From Clostridium_AM sp900759715 (GTDB lineage Bacteria > Bacillota > Clostridia > Clostridiales > Clostridiaceae), in the NCBI GenBank assembly GCA_900759715.1, contig CAAEXF010000007.1:80985-144984 (forward strand): DNA of 64,000 nucleotides. The letters run 5' to 3'. Of the stretch, positions 17,480 to 25,973 are shown in pieces. Numbering within the stretch: position 1 is the stretch's first letter; each line of letters starts with the position of its first letter. The position numbers were made by a program, and so were the translations under genes. Below the pieces are notes generated by a model that saw only the letters and a program-made list of their open reading frames with translations, was not told the DNA's origin and searched no databases.

Positions 17480-18610
17480 ATGTTAAAAAGCAAAGAAATA
17501 GCATTATATATTCACGTTCCCTTCTGTAAACAAAAATGTTTATATTGTGATTTTCCCTCTTTTTGCGGTAAAGAAGAATCTATGATTGAATATTCTAGAG
17601 CTTTAGAGAAGGATATAGATAGCATAAGTGATAGAGTTATAAAGACAATATTTATAGGTGGGGGAACTCCCACCTATTTGTCTTTAGATGCATGGACTAA
17701 TATAAAGAAGGCTATTGATAAGCTTGATAAAGCTGAGAATTTAGAATTTACTGTGGAGGGTAATCCAGGTACTTTTACAGAGGAGAAACTTAAATTTTTA
17801 AGGGAAATGGGAGTTAATAGATTAAGCATAGGATTACAGTCATGGCAAAATAGAATATTAAAAAAAATTGGAAGAATACATAGTACCGATGAATTTATAG
17901 AAGCATATGAACTTGCAAGGAAAGTAGGCTTTAATAATATAAATGTGGATTTAATGTTTGGTCTTCCAGATCAGAATATGAATGACTTACAAGATACTTT
18001 GGAAAATGTCGTGAAACTAAATCCAGAACATGTTTCTTGTTACAGCCTTATTATCGAAGAAAATACTCCTTTTTATAAAATGTACGAGGAAGATAAACTT
18101 AATCTTCCAAATGAAGAATTGGAAAGGGAAATGTATAGGTATGTAGTAAGCTTCTTAAGACAACAGGGATATCAGCAGTATGAAATTTCTAATTTCTCAA
18201 AGTCAAAGAGGGAATGTGCTCATAATCTAGTTTATTGGAATTTAGAAGAATACATAGGTTGTGGTGTGGCTTCCCATTCATATGTAGATGGTTTGAGGTA
18301 TAGAAAGACTGAAAATATAGAAGAATATATTAGAGATATTCGCATGAATAAAAATTTAAAACTTGATATGCATAAAAACTCCTTAAAGGACGAAATGGAG
18401 GAATTTATGTTTATGGGCCTTAGAAAAATAGATGGAATCTCTATAATTGACTTTTCTGAAAGATTTCAAAAAGATATTTACTCTGTATATGGAGAAATAA
18501 TAAAGAAATATATAAATAATCACATGCTCATTAAGAAAGATGACAGATTATTTTTAAGTGAAAGAGGTATTGAGATTTCTAATAGCATAATGTGTGACTT
18601 TATTCAGTAA
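17480..18610 (+). CDS. hemW: Radical SAM heme chaperone HemW
   Basis: This 376-residue protein has the radical-SAM cluster motif HVPFCKQKCLYCDF, with cysteines at about 16, 20 and 23. TIFIGGGTPTYL, VEGNPGTF and NRLSIGLQSWQ follow, and a HemW C-terminal domain with QYEISNFSKSKRECAHNLVYW. The PFC variant and this order separate HemW from coproporphyrinogen dehydrogenase HemN. HemW delivers heme to target proteins in species where it has been studied. GGAGGG at 17466-17471 supports ATG 17480, whereas upstream in-frame codons lie inside the repeat element. It sits between lepA and hrcA as in other Firmicutes. Confidence 0.92.
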   Translation: MLKSKEIALYIHVPFCKQKCLYCDFPSFCGKEESMIEYSRALEKDIDSISDRVIKTIFIGGGTPTYLSLDAWTNIKKAIDKLDKAENLEFTVEGNPGTFTEEKLKFLREMGVNRLSIGLQSWQNRILKKIGRIHSTDEFIEAYELARKVGFNNINVDLMFGLPDQNMNDLQDTLENVVKLNPEHVSCYSLIIEENTPFYKMYEEDKLNLPNEELEREMYRYVVSFLRQQGYQQYEISNFSKSKRECAHNLVYWNLEEYIGCGVASHSYVDGLRYRKTENIEEYIRDIRMNKNLKLDMHKNSLKDEMEEFMFMGLRKIDGISIIDFSERFQKDIYSVYGEIIKKYINNHMLIKKDDRLFLSERGIEISNSIMCDFIQ

Positions 18611-18781
18611 TTAACGTATTAGGATACTTTAATTTTAAAGAAATAAGGCTAAAATCGTGATATATCAACAAGATATATAAATATGACTAGAAATAACGAG
18701 TAAAATGGAGAAATTATATAATTATTTGTTTAAAATTCGATAAATCATTTTATTTGATTATATAATGCAATTTATGCAACA

Positions 18782-18810
18782 TTGACAAATAAAATTATGA
18801 GTGATATTTT
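18782..18810 (+). promoter_or_regulatory. Sigma-A promoter of the hrcA-grpE-dnaK-dnaJ operon
   Basis: TTGACA (18782-18787), a 17-base spacer and TATTTT (18805-18810) lie directly upstream of the CIRCE operator, so HrcA bound at CIRCE would cover the transcription start. Confidence 0.7.
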
Positions 18811-18823
18811 TTAATCATAGTGA

Positions 18824-18850
18824 TTAGCACTCAACATCAATGAGTGCTAA
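18824..18850 (+). promoter_or_regulatory. CIRCE operator (HrcA binding site)
   Basis: TTAGCACTC (18824-18832), nine bases, GAGTGCTAA (18842-18850) is an exact CIRCE inverted repeat. It lies 15 bp before hrcA, so the operon is expected to be repressed by HrcA and induced by heat shock. Confidence 0.98.
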
Positions 18851-18865
18851 CAAAGAGGTGATATT

Positions 18866-19903
18866 ATGGAAATGGATGAAAGAAAAATAAAAATACTTCA
18901 GGCTATTATTAATGATTATATAATGACTGCTGAGCCTGTGGGATCCAGAACCATAGCCAAAAAGTATGACTTAGGGATAAGTTCAGCCACCATAAGAAAT
19001 GAAATGGCAGATCTTGAAGACATGGGGTATCTTGAACAGCCTCATAGTTCAGCGGGAAGAAGACCATCAAATAAAGGCTATAGATTATATGTAGATAAGT
19101 TAATGAAAATTCCTAAGTTAACTCCAGAAGAAGAATACATTATAAAAAATCAAATTTTAGCTAATGCATTATTCGAGGTAAATACTATAATTAAACAAGC
19201 TACAGCACTTCTATCTGGACTTACTAACTTGACATCCATTGTAAAAACACCTTCTGTAAGCAAGAGCTATATTAAATATGTTCAGCTTTTAAATATAGAC
19301 TCTAACAACATATTATTCGTAATAATAACGGATAGCGGTATAATAAAAAATAATGTTGTAAGAGCAGGGAAAAATGTAAGTTCTGATATATTAGCAACAT
19401 TAAGCAATATATTAAATGCAAGACTAAAAAACTTAAATTGCGAACAAATAAATCTAGAAGTTATAAATAACTTGAAAAAAGATTTAGAAGGATATGAAGA
19501 TATATTTAATGCTATAATTCCAGTTTTATATGAAAGTTTAAGCAGTGATGATAATGGCGAAATATACATGGAAGGTGCAACTAATATTTTTAATTACCCT
19601 GAATACAAAGATATAGAAAAGGCACGTGGATTTCTGTCATTATTGGATAATAAAGATAAAATTAGCGGCTTACTTAACAGTTCTTCAAACATCTCAATTA
19701 AAATTGGGACAGAAAGCTTTATAGAAGGTGCAGAAGAATGCAGTGTTGTATCCGCAGTATATAATGTAAAAGACAGACCAGTTGGAGAAATAGGGGTAAT
19801 TGGTCCTACAAGAATGCCTTATTCAAAGGTGATTTCAGTGTTGGCTAATGTTGTTAGAGAATTAAATTTTATTCTAACAAACATTTATTATGATGATAAA
19901 TAG
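18866..19903 (+). CDS. hrcA: Heat-inducible transcriptional repressor HrcA
   Basis: This 345-residue repressor begins with a winged helix (about 1-75) including LGISSATIRNEMADLEDMGYLEQPHSSAGRRPSNKGYR, the recognition segment conserved in HrcA. The C-terminal part is the GAF-like dimerisation domain, with IKIGTES and VIGPTRMPYSKVISVL at the end. It binds the CIRCE element immediately upstream, an autoregulatory arrangement, and its activity depends on GroE in model species. AGAGGTG precedes ATG 18866. grpE follows after 45 bp. Confidence 0.97.
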   Translation: MEMDERKIKILQAIINDYIMTAEPVGSRTIAKKYDLGISSATIRNEMADLEDMGYLEQPHSSAGRRPSNKGYRLYVDKLMKIPKLTPEEEYIIKNQILANALFEVNTIIKQATALLSGLTNLTSIVKTPSVSKSYIKYVQLLNIDSNNILFVIITDSGIIKNNVVRAGKNVSSDILATLSNILNARLKNLNCEQINLEVINNLKKDLEGYEDIFNAIIPVLYESLSSDDNGEIYMEGATNIFNYPEYKDIEKARGFLSLLDNKDKISGLLNSSSNISIKIGTESFIEGAEECSVVSAVYNVKDRPVGEIGVIGPTRMPYSKVISVLANVVRELNFILTNIYYDDK

Positions 19904-19948
19904 AGATAATATCAATCAAGAAAATGCTAGATTGGAGGAGGCGTGTGA

Positions 19949-20563
19949 ATGATTAAGGAAGAGGATAAAAAAATAGAAGAAAATGAGTGTATTGACTCAT
20001 TAGAAAAAGAAGAAGATTTACAAGAGGTTGATAATGCAGAAGAGGTTAATAGCGGAAAAGTCGAAGATGTTGAAACCAACTTTGATGATCTGCTAAATGG
20101 GGTAAAAGAAGAAAATCAAAAACTGTTAGATGAAAATAATAAAATAAAAAATGAAAATGAAGCTCTTAAGGATAGATTAGCAAGATTAAATGCAGAATAT
20201 GATAATTTTAGAAAGAGAACTTCAAAAGAAAAAGAAGGAATATATACAGATGCATGTGAAGATGTATTAAAGGAAATGCTGCCTGTTCTTGACAACTTAG
20301 AGAGAGCTATATCTGTAGAAGGCAGCGCAGAAGATATTAAAAAAGGTATAGAAATTACAATAAAGCAGTTTGGAAGTGCCTTAGAAAAACTAAGTGTTGA
20401 AGAAATTTCAAATGAAGGTGAATTTGATCCGAATTTCCACAATGCTGTTATGCATATAGAGGATGACCAATATGGAAAGAATCAAGTAGTTGAGGTTTTC
20501 CAAAAAGGATATAAAAGAGGAGATAAGGTTTTAAGATATGGTATGGTTAAGGTTGCTAACTAA
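19949..20563 (+). CDS. grpE: Nucleotide exchange factor GrpE
   Basis: This 204-residue protein has a long acidic N-terminus and a coiled-coil region (about 50-95) leading into RLNAEYDNFRKRTSKEKE. The C-terminal beta-rich domain includes NPNFHNAV-like DPNFHNAVMHIEDD and the end GYKRGDKVLRYGMVKVAN, both family hallmarks. GrpE releases ADP from DnaK. A GGAGGAGG ribosome binding site precedes ATG 19949. It lies between hrcA and dnaK in the class I heat-shock operon. Confidence 0.97.
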   Translation: MIKEEDKKIEENECIDSLEKEEDLQEVDNAEEVNSGKVEDVETNFDDLLNGVKEENQKLLDENNKIKNENEALKDRLARLNAEYDNFRKRTSKEKEGIYTDACEDVLKEMLPVLDNLERAISVEGSAEDIKKGIEITIKQFGSALEKLSVEEISNEGEFDPNFHNAVMHIEDDQYGKNQVVEVFQKGYKRGDKVLRYGMVKVAN

Positions 20564-20686
20564 GGGAAAATCTTATTTCGCAAGCAATGTTTTTAAGTAA
20601 TATTAACATATTCAATAAAAATGAAAATTTCTTAAAAATATAAATTTAGAAATATAAGTACATTTAATACTAGGAGGTAAATTAGT

Positions 20687-22549
20687 ATGGCAAAAGTAAT
20701 AGGTATTGATTTAGGAACAACTAACTCATGTGTAGCTGTTATGGAGGGTGGAGATCCAGTAGTTATACCAAACGCTGAAGGGGCAAGAACAACTCCATCT
20801 GTAGTATCATTTCAAGCAAGTGGAGAAAGATTAGTAGGGCAGGTTGCAAAAAGACAATCAATTACTAATCCAGACAAAACAATAATGTCAATAAAAAGAC
20901 ATATGGGAACAAATCATAAAGTAAATATAGATGGAAAAGAATATACACCACAAGAGATATCAGCTATGGTACTTCAAAAAATAAAGGCTGATGCTGAAGC
21001 TTATCTTGGTGAGACCGTTACTCAAGCAGTAATAACAGTTCCAGCTTACTTTAATGACAGCCAAAGACAGGCAACAAAAGATGCTGGTAAAATTGCAGGT
21101 CTTGAAGTATTAAGAATAATAAATGAGCCAACAGCAGCATCACTTGCTTATGGTATGGATAAGATGGATACTAACCAAAAAATATTTGTATATGATCTTG
21201 GTGGTGGTACTTTCGACGTATCAATACTAGAACTTGGTGATGGGGTATTTGAAGTTAAGGCTACAAATGGTGATACAAAACTTGGTGGAGATGATTTTGA
21301 CCAAAAAGTTATGGACTATATAGCTGACACTTTTAAAGCTGAAAATGGAATAGATTTAAGAAACGATAAAATGGCACTTCAAAGATTAAAAGAAGCTGCT
21401 GAAAAAGCTAAAATAGAGCTATCTGCTTCAATGCAAACAAACATTAATCTTCCATTTATAACAGCAGATGCAACTGGTCCAAAACATATTGATATGAATT
21501 TAACTAGAGCTAAATTTAATGAAATAACTCATGATTTAGTACAAAGAACTATCGAACCAATGAGAAAGGCATTAAATGACGCTGGACTTACAATAGACCA
21601 AATAGATAAGATCATACTTGTTGGAGGTTCTACAAGAATACCAGCAGTTCAAGATGCGGTTAAAGACTTTACAGGAAAAGATCCTTCAAAGGGAGTTAAC
21701 CCAGATGAATGTGTTGCAGTAGGAGCTGCTATTCAAGCGGGAGTTTTAACTGGAGATGTTAAAGATGTATTACTTCTTGATGTTACTCCTCTAACACTTG
21801 GAATTGAGACTTTAGGAGGAGTTTCTACTTCATTAATAGAAAGAAATACAACTATACCAACAAGAAAGAGTCAAGTTTTCTCAACTGCAGCAGACGGTCA
21901 AACATCTGTTGAAATACATGTTGTTCAAGGTGAAAGACAAATGGCTGCTGATAATAAGACTCTTGGAAGAGTTACACTTTCAGGTATAGCTCCAGCTCCA
22001 AGAGGAATTCCACAAATAGAAGTTACATTTGATATTGATGCTAATGGTATAGTTAACGTATCTGCTAAAGATAAAGGAACAGGAAAAGAAGCTAATATAA
22101 CAATTACTGCCTCAACTAACCTAAACGATGATGAAATAGAAAATGCTGTTAAGGAAGCAGAAAAGCATGCAGAAGAAGATAAAAAGAGAAAAGAATCAAT
22201 AGAAGTTAAGAATAATGCTGATCAAATTGTATATCAAACTGAAAAGACATTAAAAGAGCTTGGAGATAAAGTGTCAGCAGAAGATAAAGCTAAAATAGAA
22301 GATCAAGTAAAGGCTGTTAACGCAGTTAAAGATGGAAATGATTTAGAAGCTATAAAGAAAGCTACTGAAGAGTTAACTCAGACATTCTACGGAATTTCAT
22401 CAAAACTATATCAAGATGCTAATGCACAAGGAGCAGGAGCAGGAGCAGGGTTTGATCCAAACAACATGGGTGGAGCTAATGCTAATGCTGGAACAAAGCA
22501 AGATGATAATGTAGTAGATGCTGATTTCAAAGTAGAAGATGATAAATAA
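20687..22549 (+). CDS. dnaK: Chaperone protein DnaK (Hsp70)
   Basis: This 620-residue Hsp70 starts MAKVIGIDLGTTNSCVAVMEGG. The ATPase signatures IFVYDLGGGTFDVSIL and IILVGGSTRIPAVQ are intact, the substrate-binding domain follows at about 380, and the lid ends in a Gly/Ala-rich linker (GAGAGAGFDPNN) and an acidic DADFKVEDDK tail. A GAGGT ribosome binding site precedes ATG 20687. Expression is from the CIRCE-controlled promoter. A 297-bp gap to dnaJ contains a hairpin and an R1-type palindrome, so full readthrough to dnaJ may be reduced. Confidence 0.98.
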   Translation: MAKVIGIDLGTTNSCVAVMEGGDPVVIPNAEGARTTPSVVSFQASGERLVGQVAKRQSITNPDKTIMSIKRHMGTNHKVNIDGKEYTPQEISAMVLQKIKADAEAYLGETVTQAVITVPAYFNDSQRQATKDAGKIAGLEVLRIINEPTAASLAYGMDKMDTNQKIFVYDLGGGTFDVSILELGDGVFEVKATNGDTKLGGDDFDQKVMDYIADTFKAENGIDLRNDKMALQRLKEAAEKAKIELSASMQTNINLPFITADATGPKHIDMNLTRAKFNEITHDLVQRTIEPMRKALNDAGLTIDQIDKIILVGGSTRIPAVQDAVKDFTGKDPSKGVNPDECVAVGAAIQAGVLTGDVKDVLLLDVTPLTLGIETLGGVSTSLIERNTTIPTRKSQVFSTAADGQTSVEIHVVQGERQMAADNKTLGRVTLSGIAPAPRGIPQIEVTFDIDANGIVNVSAKDKGTGKEANITITASTNLNDDEIENAVKEAEKHAEEDKKRKESIEVKNNADQIVYQTEKTLKELGDKVSAEDKAKIEDQVKAVNAVKDGNDLEAIKKATEELTQTFYGISSKLYQDANAQGAGAGAGFDPNNMGGANANAGTKQDDNVVDADFKVEDDK

Positions 22550-22601
22550 TTATTTCCTCTTCACTCTTTAATAATATGTGTGTATAATATAAATTGTTAA
22601 T

Positions 22602-22635
22602 AATTAAGGGAAGAGTTCATACTCCTCCCTTAATT
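22602..22635 (+). terminator. Hairpin after dnaK
   Basis: AATTAAGGGA (22602-22611) and TCCCTTAATT (22626-22635) form a 10-bp stem with a further GAGT/ACTC pairing in the loop. There is no strong T-tract, so it may act as a partial terminator or mRNA-stability hairpin setting the dnaK to dnaJ ratio. Confidence 0.5.
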
Positions 22636-22673
22636 TAAGTAATAAACAATTTACAGATATACATCAGTAGTTT

Positions 22674-22745
22674 ATGCATCTTGAAAAAAATGACTAGCCA
22701 GTATGATGGCCTATTTTCAGTTGTTATTTTCTTTCAGATGTCTTA
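22674..22745. repeat. R1 element between dnaK and dnaJ
   Basis: The left end, ATGCATCTTGAAAAAAATGA followed by CTAGCCAGTATG, matches the reverse complement of the right end of the elements at 52027 and 61355. The right end GTTATTTTCTTTCAGATGTCT matches the complement of their left end. The variable middle is missing, giving a 72-bp version. Confidence 0.65.
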
Positions 22746-22846
22746 TGGGAGTTTACAATTCAATTGTGGTAATAAGGGTACAATCTTTAGTGAAATTTAA
22801 GTAATAATTTTATTTAATCTATTAATTAGGTGGTGAAAAATAAGGG

Positions 22847-23977
22847 ATGGCAAAAAAGGATTATTATGAGATACTTGGGCTGGAAAAGGGCGCAAGTGAC
22901 GATGAAATTAAAAAGGCGTTTAGAAAATTAGCACTAAAATACCATCCAGATAGAAATCCTGATAATAAAGAAGCAGAGGAAAAATTTAAGGAACTAAATG
23001 AAGCTTATCAGGTACTGTCAGATCCTCAGAAGAAGGCTCAGTATGATCAGTTTGGAACAACTGATTTCAATGGAGGCGGATTTGAAGGTGGATTTGACTT
23101 CTCAGATTTTGGAGGGTTTGGAGATATATTTGATTCCTTCTTTGGTGGTGGATTCTCAGGTGGAGGAAGAAGAAGAAATGGTCCTGAGAGAGGATCTGAC
23201 CTTGAGTATACTCTAAATTTAACTTTTGAAGAAGCAATTTTTGGAGTAGAAAAGCAAATAAATATTACGAGAAGTGAGAGTTGTGATAAGTGCGGTGGTA
23301 CTGGAGCAAAATCAGGAAGTCATCCGAAAACTTGTGATAAATGTGGTGGAACTGGCCAAGTAAGAACTCAAAGAAATACACCTCTTGGAAGCTTCGTAAG
23401 TATGAGTACTTGTGATAAATGTGCAGGTAAAGGAACTATAATAACAGATCCTTGTAATGAATGTAAGGGCAAAGGAAAAGTAAGAAAACAAAGAAAGATA
23501 AAAATAAATGTTCCAGCTGGTGTAGATACAGGAAATGTAATGCCTATGAGAGGTCAGGGAGAACATGGTACGAATGGCGGTCCAGCAGGAGATTTATATG
23601 TAAATATTAGAGTTGCTCCTCATGCAACCTTTAAAAGAAAGGGTACTGATATCTATATTGATACTCACATAAGCTTTGCTAAAGCTTCACTAGGTACTGA
23701 GATAAAAGTCCCTACAGTAGATGGAGATGTCAAATATGAGATACCAGCTGGTACTCAACCAGGAACTATATTTAGATTAAAGAGTAAAGGTGTTCCAAGG
23801 GTTAACGGACATGGTAGAGGAGATCAATATGTTAATGTAATAGTAGATATACCTAAAAATCTAAATCAAAAGCAAAGAGAAGCTCTAGAAATGTTCATGG
23901 AAGCTAGTGGAGAAACTCCAACTGGTGAAGGAAATAAAAAATCTTTCGTAGATAAAATAAAAGATAGTTTTAAATAG
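22847..23977 (+). CDS. dnaJ: Chaperone protein DnaJ (Hsp40)
   Basis: This 376-residue co-chaperone has an N-terminal J domain with the HPD tripeptide (KYHPDRNP), a Gly/Phe-rich linker (GGFEGGFDFSDFGGFG) and four zinc-finger repeats (CDKCGGTG twice, CDKCAGKG, CNECKGKG). C-terminal substrate-binding domains follow. It stimulates DnaK ATPase. ATG 22847 is preceded by GGTGGTG and AAGGG. The gene is normal in length and is followed by a strong terminator, ending the heat-shock operon. Confidence 0.97.
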   Translation: MAKKDYYEILGLEKGASDDEIKKAFRKLALKYHPDRNPDNKEAEEKFKELNEAYQVLSDPQKKAQYDQFGTTDFNGGGFEGGFDFSDFGGFGDIFDSFFGGGFSGGGRRRNGPERGSDLEYTLNLTFEEAIFGVEKQINITRSESCDKCGGTGAKSGSHPKTCDKCGGTGQVRTQRNTPLGSFVSMSTCDKCAGKGTIITDPCNECKGKGKVRKQRKIKINVPAGVDTGNVMPMRGQGEHGTNGGPAGDLYVNIRVAPHATFKRKGTDIYIDTHISFAKASLGTEIKVPTVDGDVKYEIPAGTQPGTIFRLKSKGVPRVNGHGRGDQYVNVIVDIPKNLNQKQREALEMFMEASGETPTGEGNKKSFVDKIKDSFK

Positions 23978-23981
23978 CATG

Positions 23982-24028
23982 AACTTTGTTTCTTCTTAAT
24001 TCTATTTTAGAAGAAACAAAGTTTTTTT
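23982..24028 (+). terminator. Rho-independent terminator of dnaJ
   Basis: A 15-bp perfect stem (23982-23996 with 24009-24023) is followed by seven T residues. Confidence 0.93.
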
Positions 24029-24044
24029 ATGATAATATTATATA

Positions 24045-24073
24045 TTGACAGAGACAGGTTATAATTATAAAGT
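24045..24073 (+). promoter_or_regulatory. Sigma-A promoter upstream of prmA
   Basis: TTGACA (24045-24050), 17 bases, then TAAAGT (24068-24073). The leader contains a hairpin (about 24105-24137, AAGGATTTT with AAAATCCTT). A similar arrangement precedes the CcpN-like gene at 36996. Confidence 0.45.
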
Positions 24074-24179
24074 AGATTTGTTAGTAATTATAAATAGATA
24101 ATGAGGAAGGATTTTATTTTCTTACGGAAAAAATCCTTATGCGTGAATTGTAAATTATTAAAATTTGTGGAGGTAACTT

Positions 24180-25115
24180 ATGGATAAAGAATGGATAGAG
24201 GTTGCGATAGTTACGAGCAGCGAGGCTGTAGAAGCTGTTTCAGGTATACTTTACAATACTGGAGTCAAAGGGGTATCTATAGAGGACCCAGAGGACATAG
24301 AATTTAAGAAGAAAAACCCTGGAGACTGGGATTACTTTGATGAAACTTTACTACTTGTAAAGGATGGTGCAATAGTTAAAGGATATTATAAACAGGATGA
24401 ACATATGGATGAATACTTGAGATACATAAAAGACAGTATTAATAACTTAGAGCAGTTTGGAATAGATAAAGGCAAAGGATTAATTACAGTATGTAAAGTA
24501 AATGAAGAAGATTGGGAAAATAATTGGAAGAAGTATTATAAGCCAAGCAAGATAGGAGAAAAAGTAGTAGTAAAACCTATTTGGGAAAACTATGAAGTTA
24601 AAGATGATGAGGTTATTGTAGAGCTTGACCCGGGAATGGCTTTTGGCACAGGAACTCATGAAACTACAAGAATGTGTATTAAAGCATTAGAGAAACATGT
24701 TAAACCTGAGTCCGTAGTTTTTGATATAGGAACTGGATCAGGAATTCTAGCCATTACAGCAGCAAAGCTTAAAGCAAAGGAAGCAATAGGAGTTGATTTA
24801 GATCCAGTAGCTGTAAAATCTGCAGGGGAAAATGTTAAATACAACAATATAGACAATATAAAAATAATGCACGGAAATTTAATGGAAGTAGTTGATGGAA
24901 AAGCAGATATAGTTATAGCTAATATAATCGCAGATGTAATAATATTCCTAACTGAAGAAGTTAAAAAATTCATAGTTACCGGAGGTCTATTTATATCTTC
25001 AGGTATTATAAGAGAAAGAAAAGATGACGTAGTAAATAAGCTTGAAGAATGTGGATTTAAAATAGAAGAAGTAAATGTAGATGGAGAATGGGTTTGTATT
25101 GTAGCTAAAAACTAG
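24180..25115 (+). CDS. prmA: Ribosomal protein L11 methyltransferase
   Basis: This 311-residue SAM-dependent enzyme methylates L11 of the 50S subunit. ELDPGMAFGTGTHETTRMC and the SAM-binding motif VFDIGTGSGILAITAAKL are characteristic, followed by GVDLDPVAV and the substrate-site VIANIIADVI. The N-terminal third is the L11-recognition domain. GGAGGTAA precedes ATG 24180. prmA-rsmE-mtaB follows dnaJ in many Firmicutes, and the spacing of 21 bp to rsmE indicates one operon. Confidence 0.96.
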   Translation: MDKEWIEVAIVTSSEAVEAVSGILYNTGVKGVSIEDPEDIEFKKKNPGDWDYFDETLLLVKDGAIVKGYYKQDEHMDEYLRYIKDSINNLEQFGIDKGKGLITVCKVNEEDWENNWKKYYKPSKIGEKVVVKPIWENYEVKDDEVIVELDPGMAFGTGTHETTRMCIKALEKHVKPESVVFDIGTGSGILAITAAKLKAKEAIGVDLDPVAVKSAGENVKYNNIDNIKIMHGNLMEVVDGKADIVIANIIADVIIFLTEEVKKFIVTGGLFISSGIIRERKDDVVNKLEECGFKIEEVNVDGEWVCIVAKN

Positions 25116-25136
25116 TGGAAAGAGGTTGGTAATGTT

Positions 25137-25883
25137 ATGCATAAGTTCTTTGTTGAAAAGAATAACATAACTGGCGATAGAGCATATATTGAAGGTGATG
25201 ATGTAAAACATATATATAAGGTTTTACGACTTCATGAAGGTGAAAAAGTTAGTATAAATAACTGTGAAGGCGAAGAATTTTTGGGGATTATAGAGAAAAT
25301 AGATAAAAAAGAAGTTATTGTAGGCCTAAAAGAAAAGTTAGATTTAAATAATGAAAGTCCAGTAGAGATCTACCTGTTTCAAGGACTTCCTAAATCAAGT
25401 AAAATGGATTTAATTGTGCAAAAGGCTACAGAACTTGGAGTGAAAGAAATAACTCCTATAATAACTGAAAGAGTTGTAGTTAAAAATGAAATAGGAGAAT
25501 TTAAAAAGCTAGATAGATGGGTAAGGATTGCACTTGAAGCCTGTAAACAAAGCAAAAGAAGTATAATACCAAAAATAAATGGTCCCTTAGAATTTCAACA
25601 GCTTTTAACAAAACTTAAAGAATTGGATTTAATTTTAGTTCCTTATGAAAATGAAGAAGGATATGGAATAAAAAAAGTTGTGAAAGACATAGCTCAAAAC
25701 AGTATAAATAAAATTGGCATAATAATTGGACCAGAAGGTGGATTTGAAGAAGAGGAGATAGATGTTCTAAAAGAATTAGGTGCCTATATAATTACTCTTG
25801 GACCTAGAATACTTAGAACAGAAACTGCAGGTTTTGTATGTACATCCTTAATTATGTATGAGCTAGGAGATTTAGGAGGTTAA
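25137..25883 (+). CDS. rsmE: 16S rRNA (uracil1498-N3)-methyltransferase
   Basis: This 248-residue SPOUT-class methyltransferase has an N-terminal PUA-like domain (MHKFFVEKNNITGDRAYIEG) and the C-terminal trefoil-knot motifs GIIIGPEGGFEEEEI and LGPRILRTETA, which bind SAM. It modifies U1498 in the decoding region of 16S rRNA. An AGAGGTTGG ribosome binding site lies just before ATG 25137. Its TAA stop forms part of a downstream hairpin. Confidence 0.96.
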   Translation: MHKFFVEKNNITGDRAYIEGDDVKHIYKVLRLHEGEKVSINNCEGEEFLGIIEKIDKKEVIVGLKEKLDLNNESPVEIYLFQGLPKSSKMDLIVQKATELGVKEITPIITERVVVKNEIGEFKKLDRWVRIALEACKQSKRSIIPKINGPLEFQQLLTKLKELDLILVPYENEEGYGIKKVVKDIAQNSINKIGIIIGPEGGFEEEEIDVLKELGAYIITLGPRILRTETAGFVCTSLIMYELGDLGG

Positions 25884-25942
25884 AGCCCTAAATGGGCTTT
25901 AACGAGCAATTAGCGAGCGGGAGCGAGTAATCTTAATTGCTC
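25882..25942 (+). promoter_or_regulatory. Two hairpins between rsmE and mtaB
   Basis: AAAGCCC-TAAAT-GGGCTTT (25882-25900) overlaps the rsmE stop codon. A second, larger stem GAGCAATTA (25904-25912) with TAATTGCTC (25934-25942) encloses a GCGAGCGGGAGCGAG loop. Neither has a T-tract, so processing, stability or repeat origin are alternatives to termination. I found no second copy in the window. Confidence 0.5.
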
Positions 25943-25973
25943 AGTGTTCCGACCTAAAAGGAGGAAGAATTTA

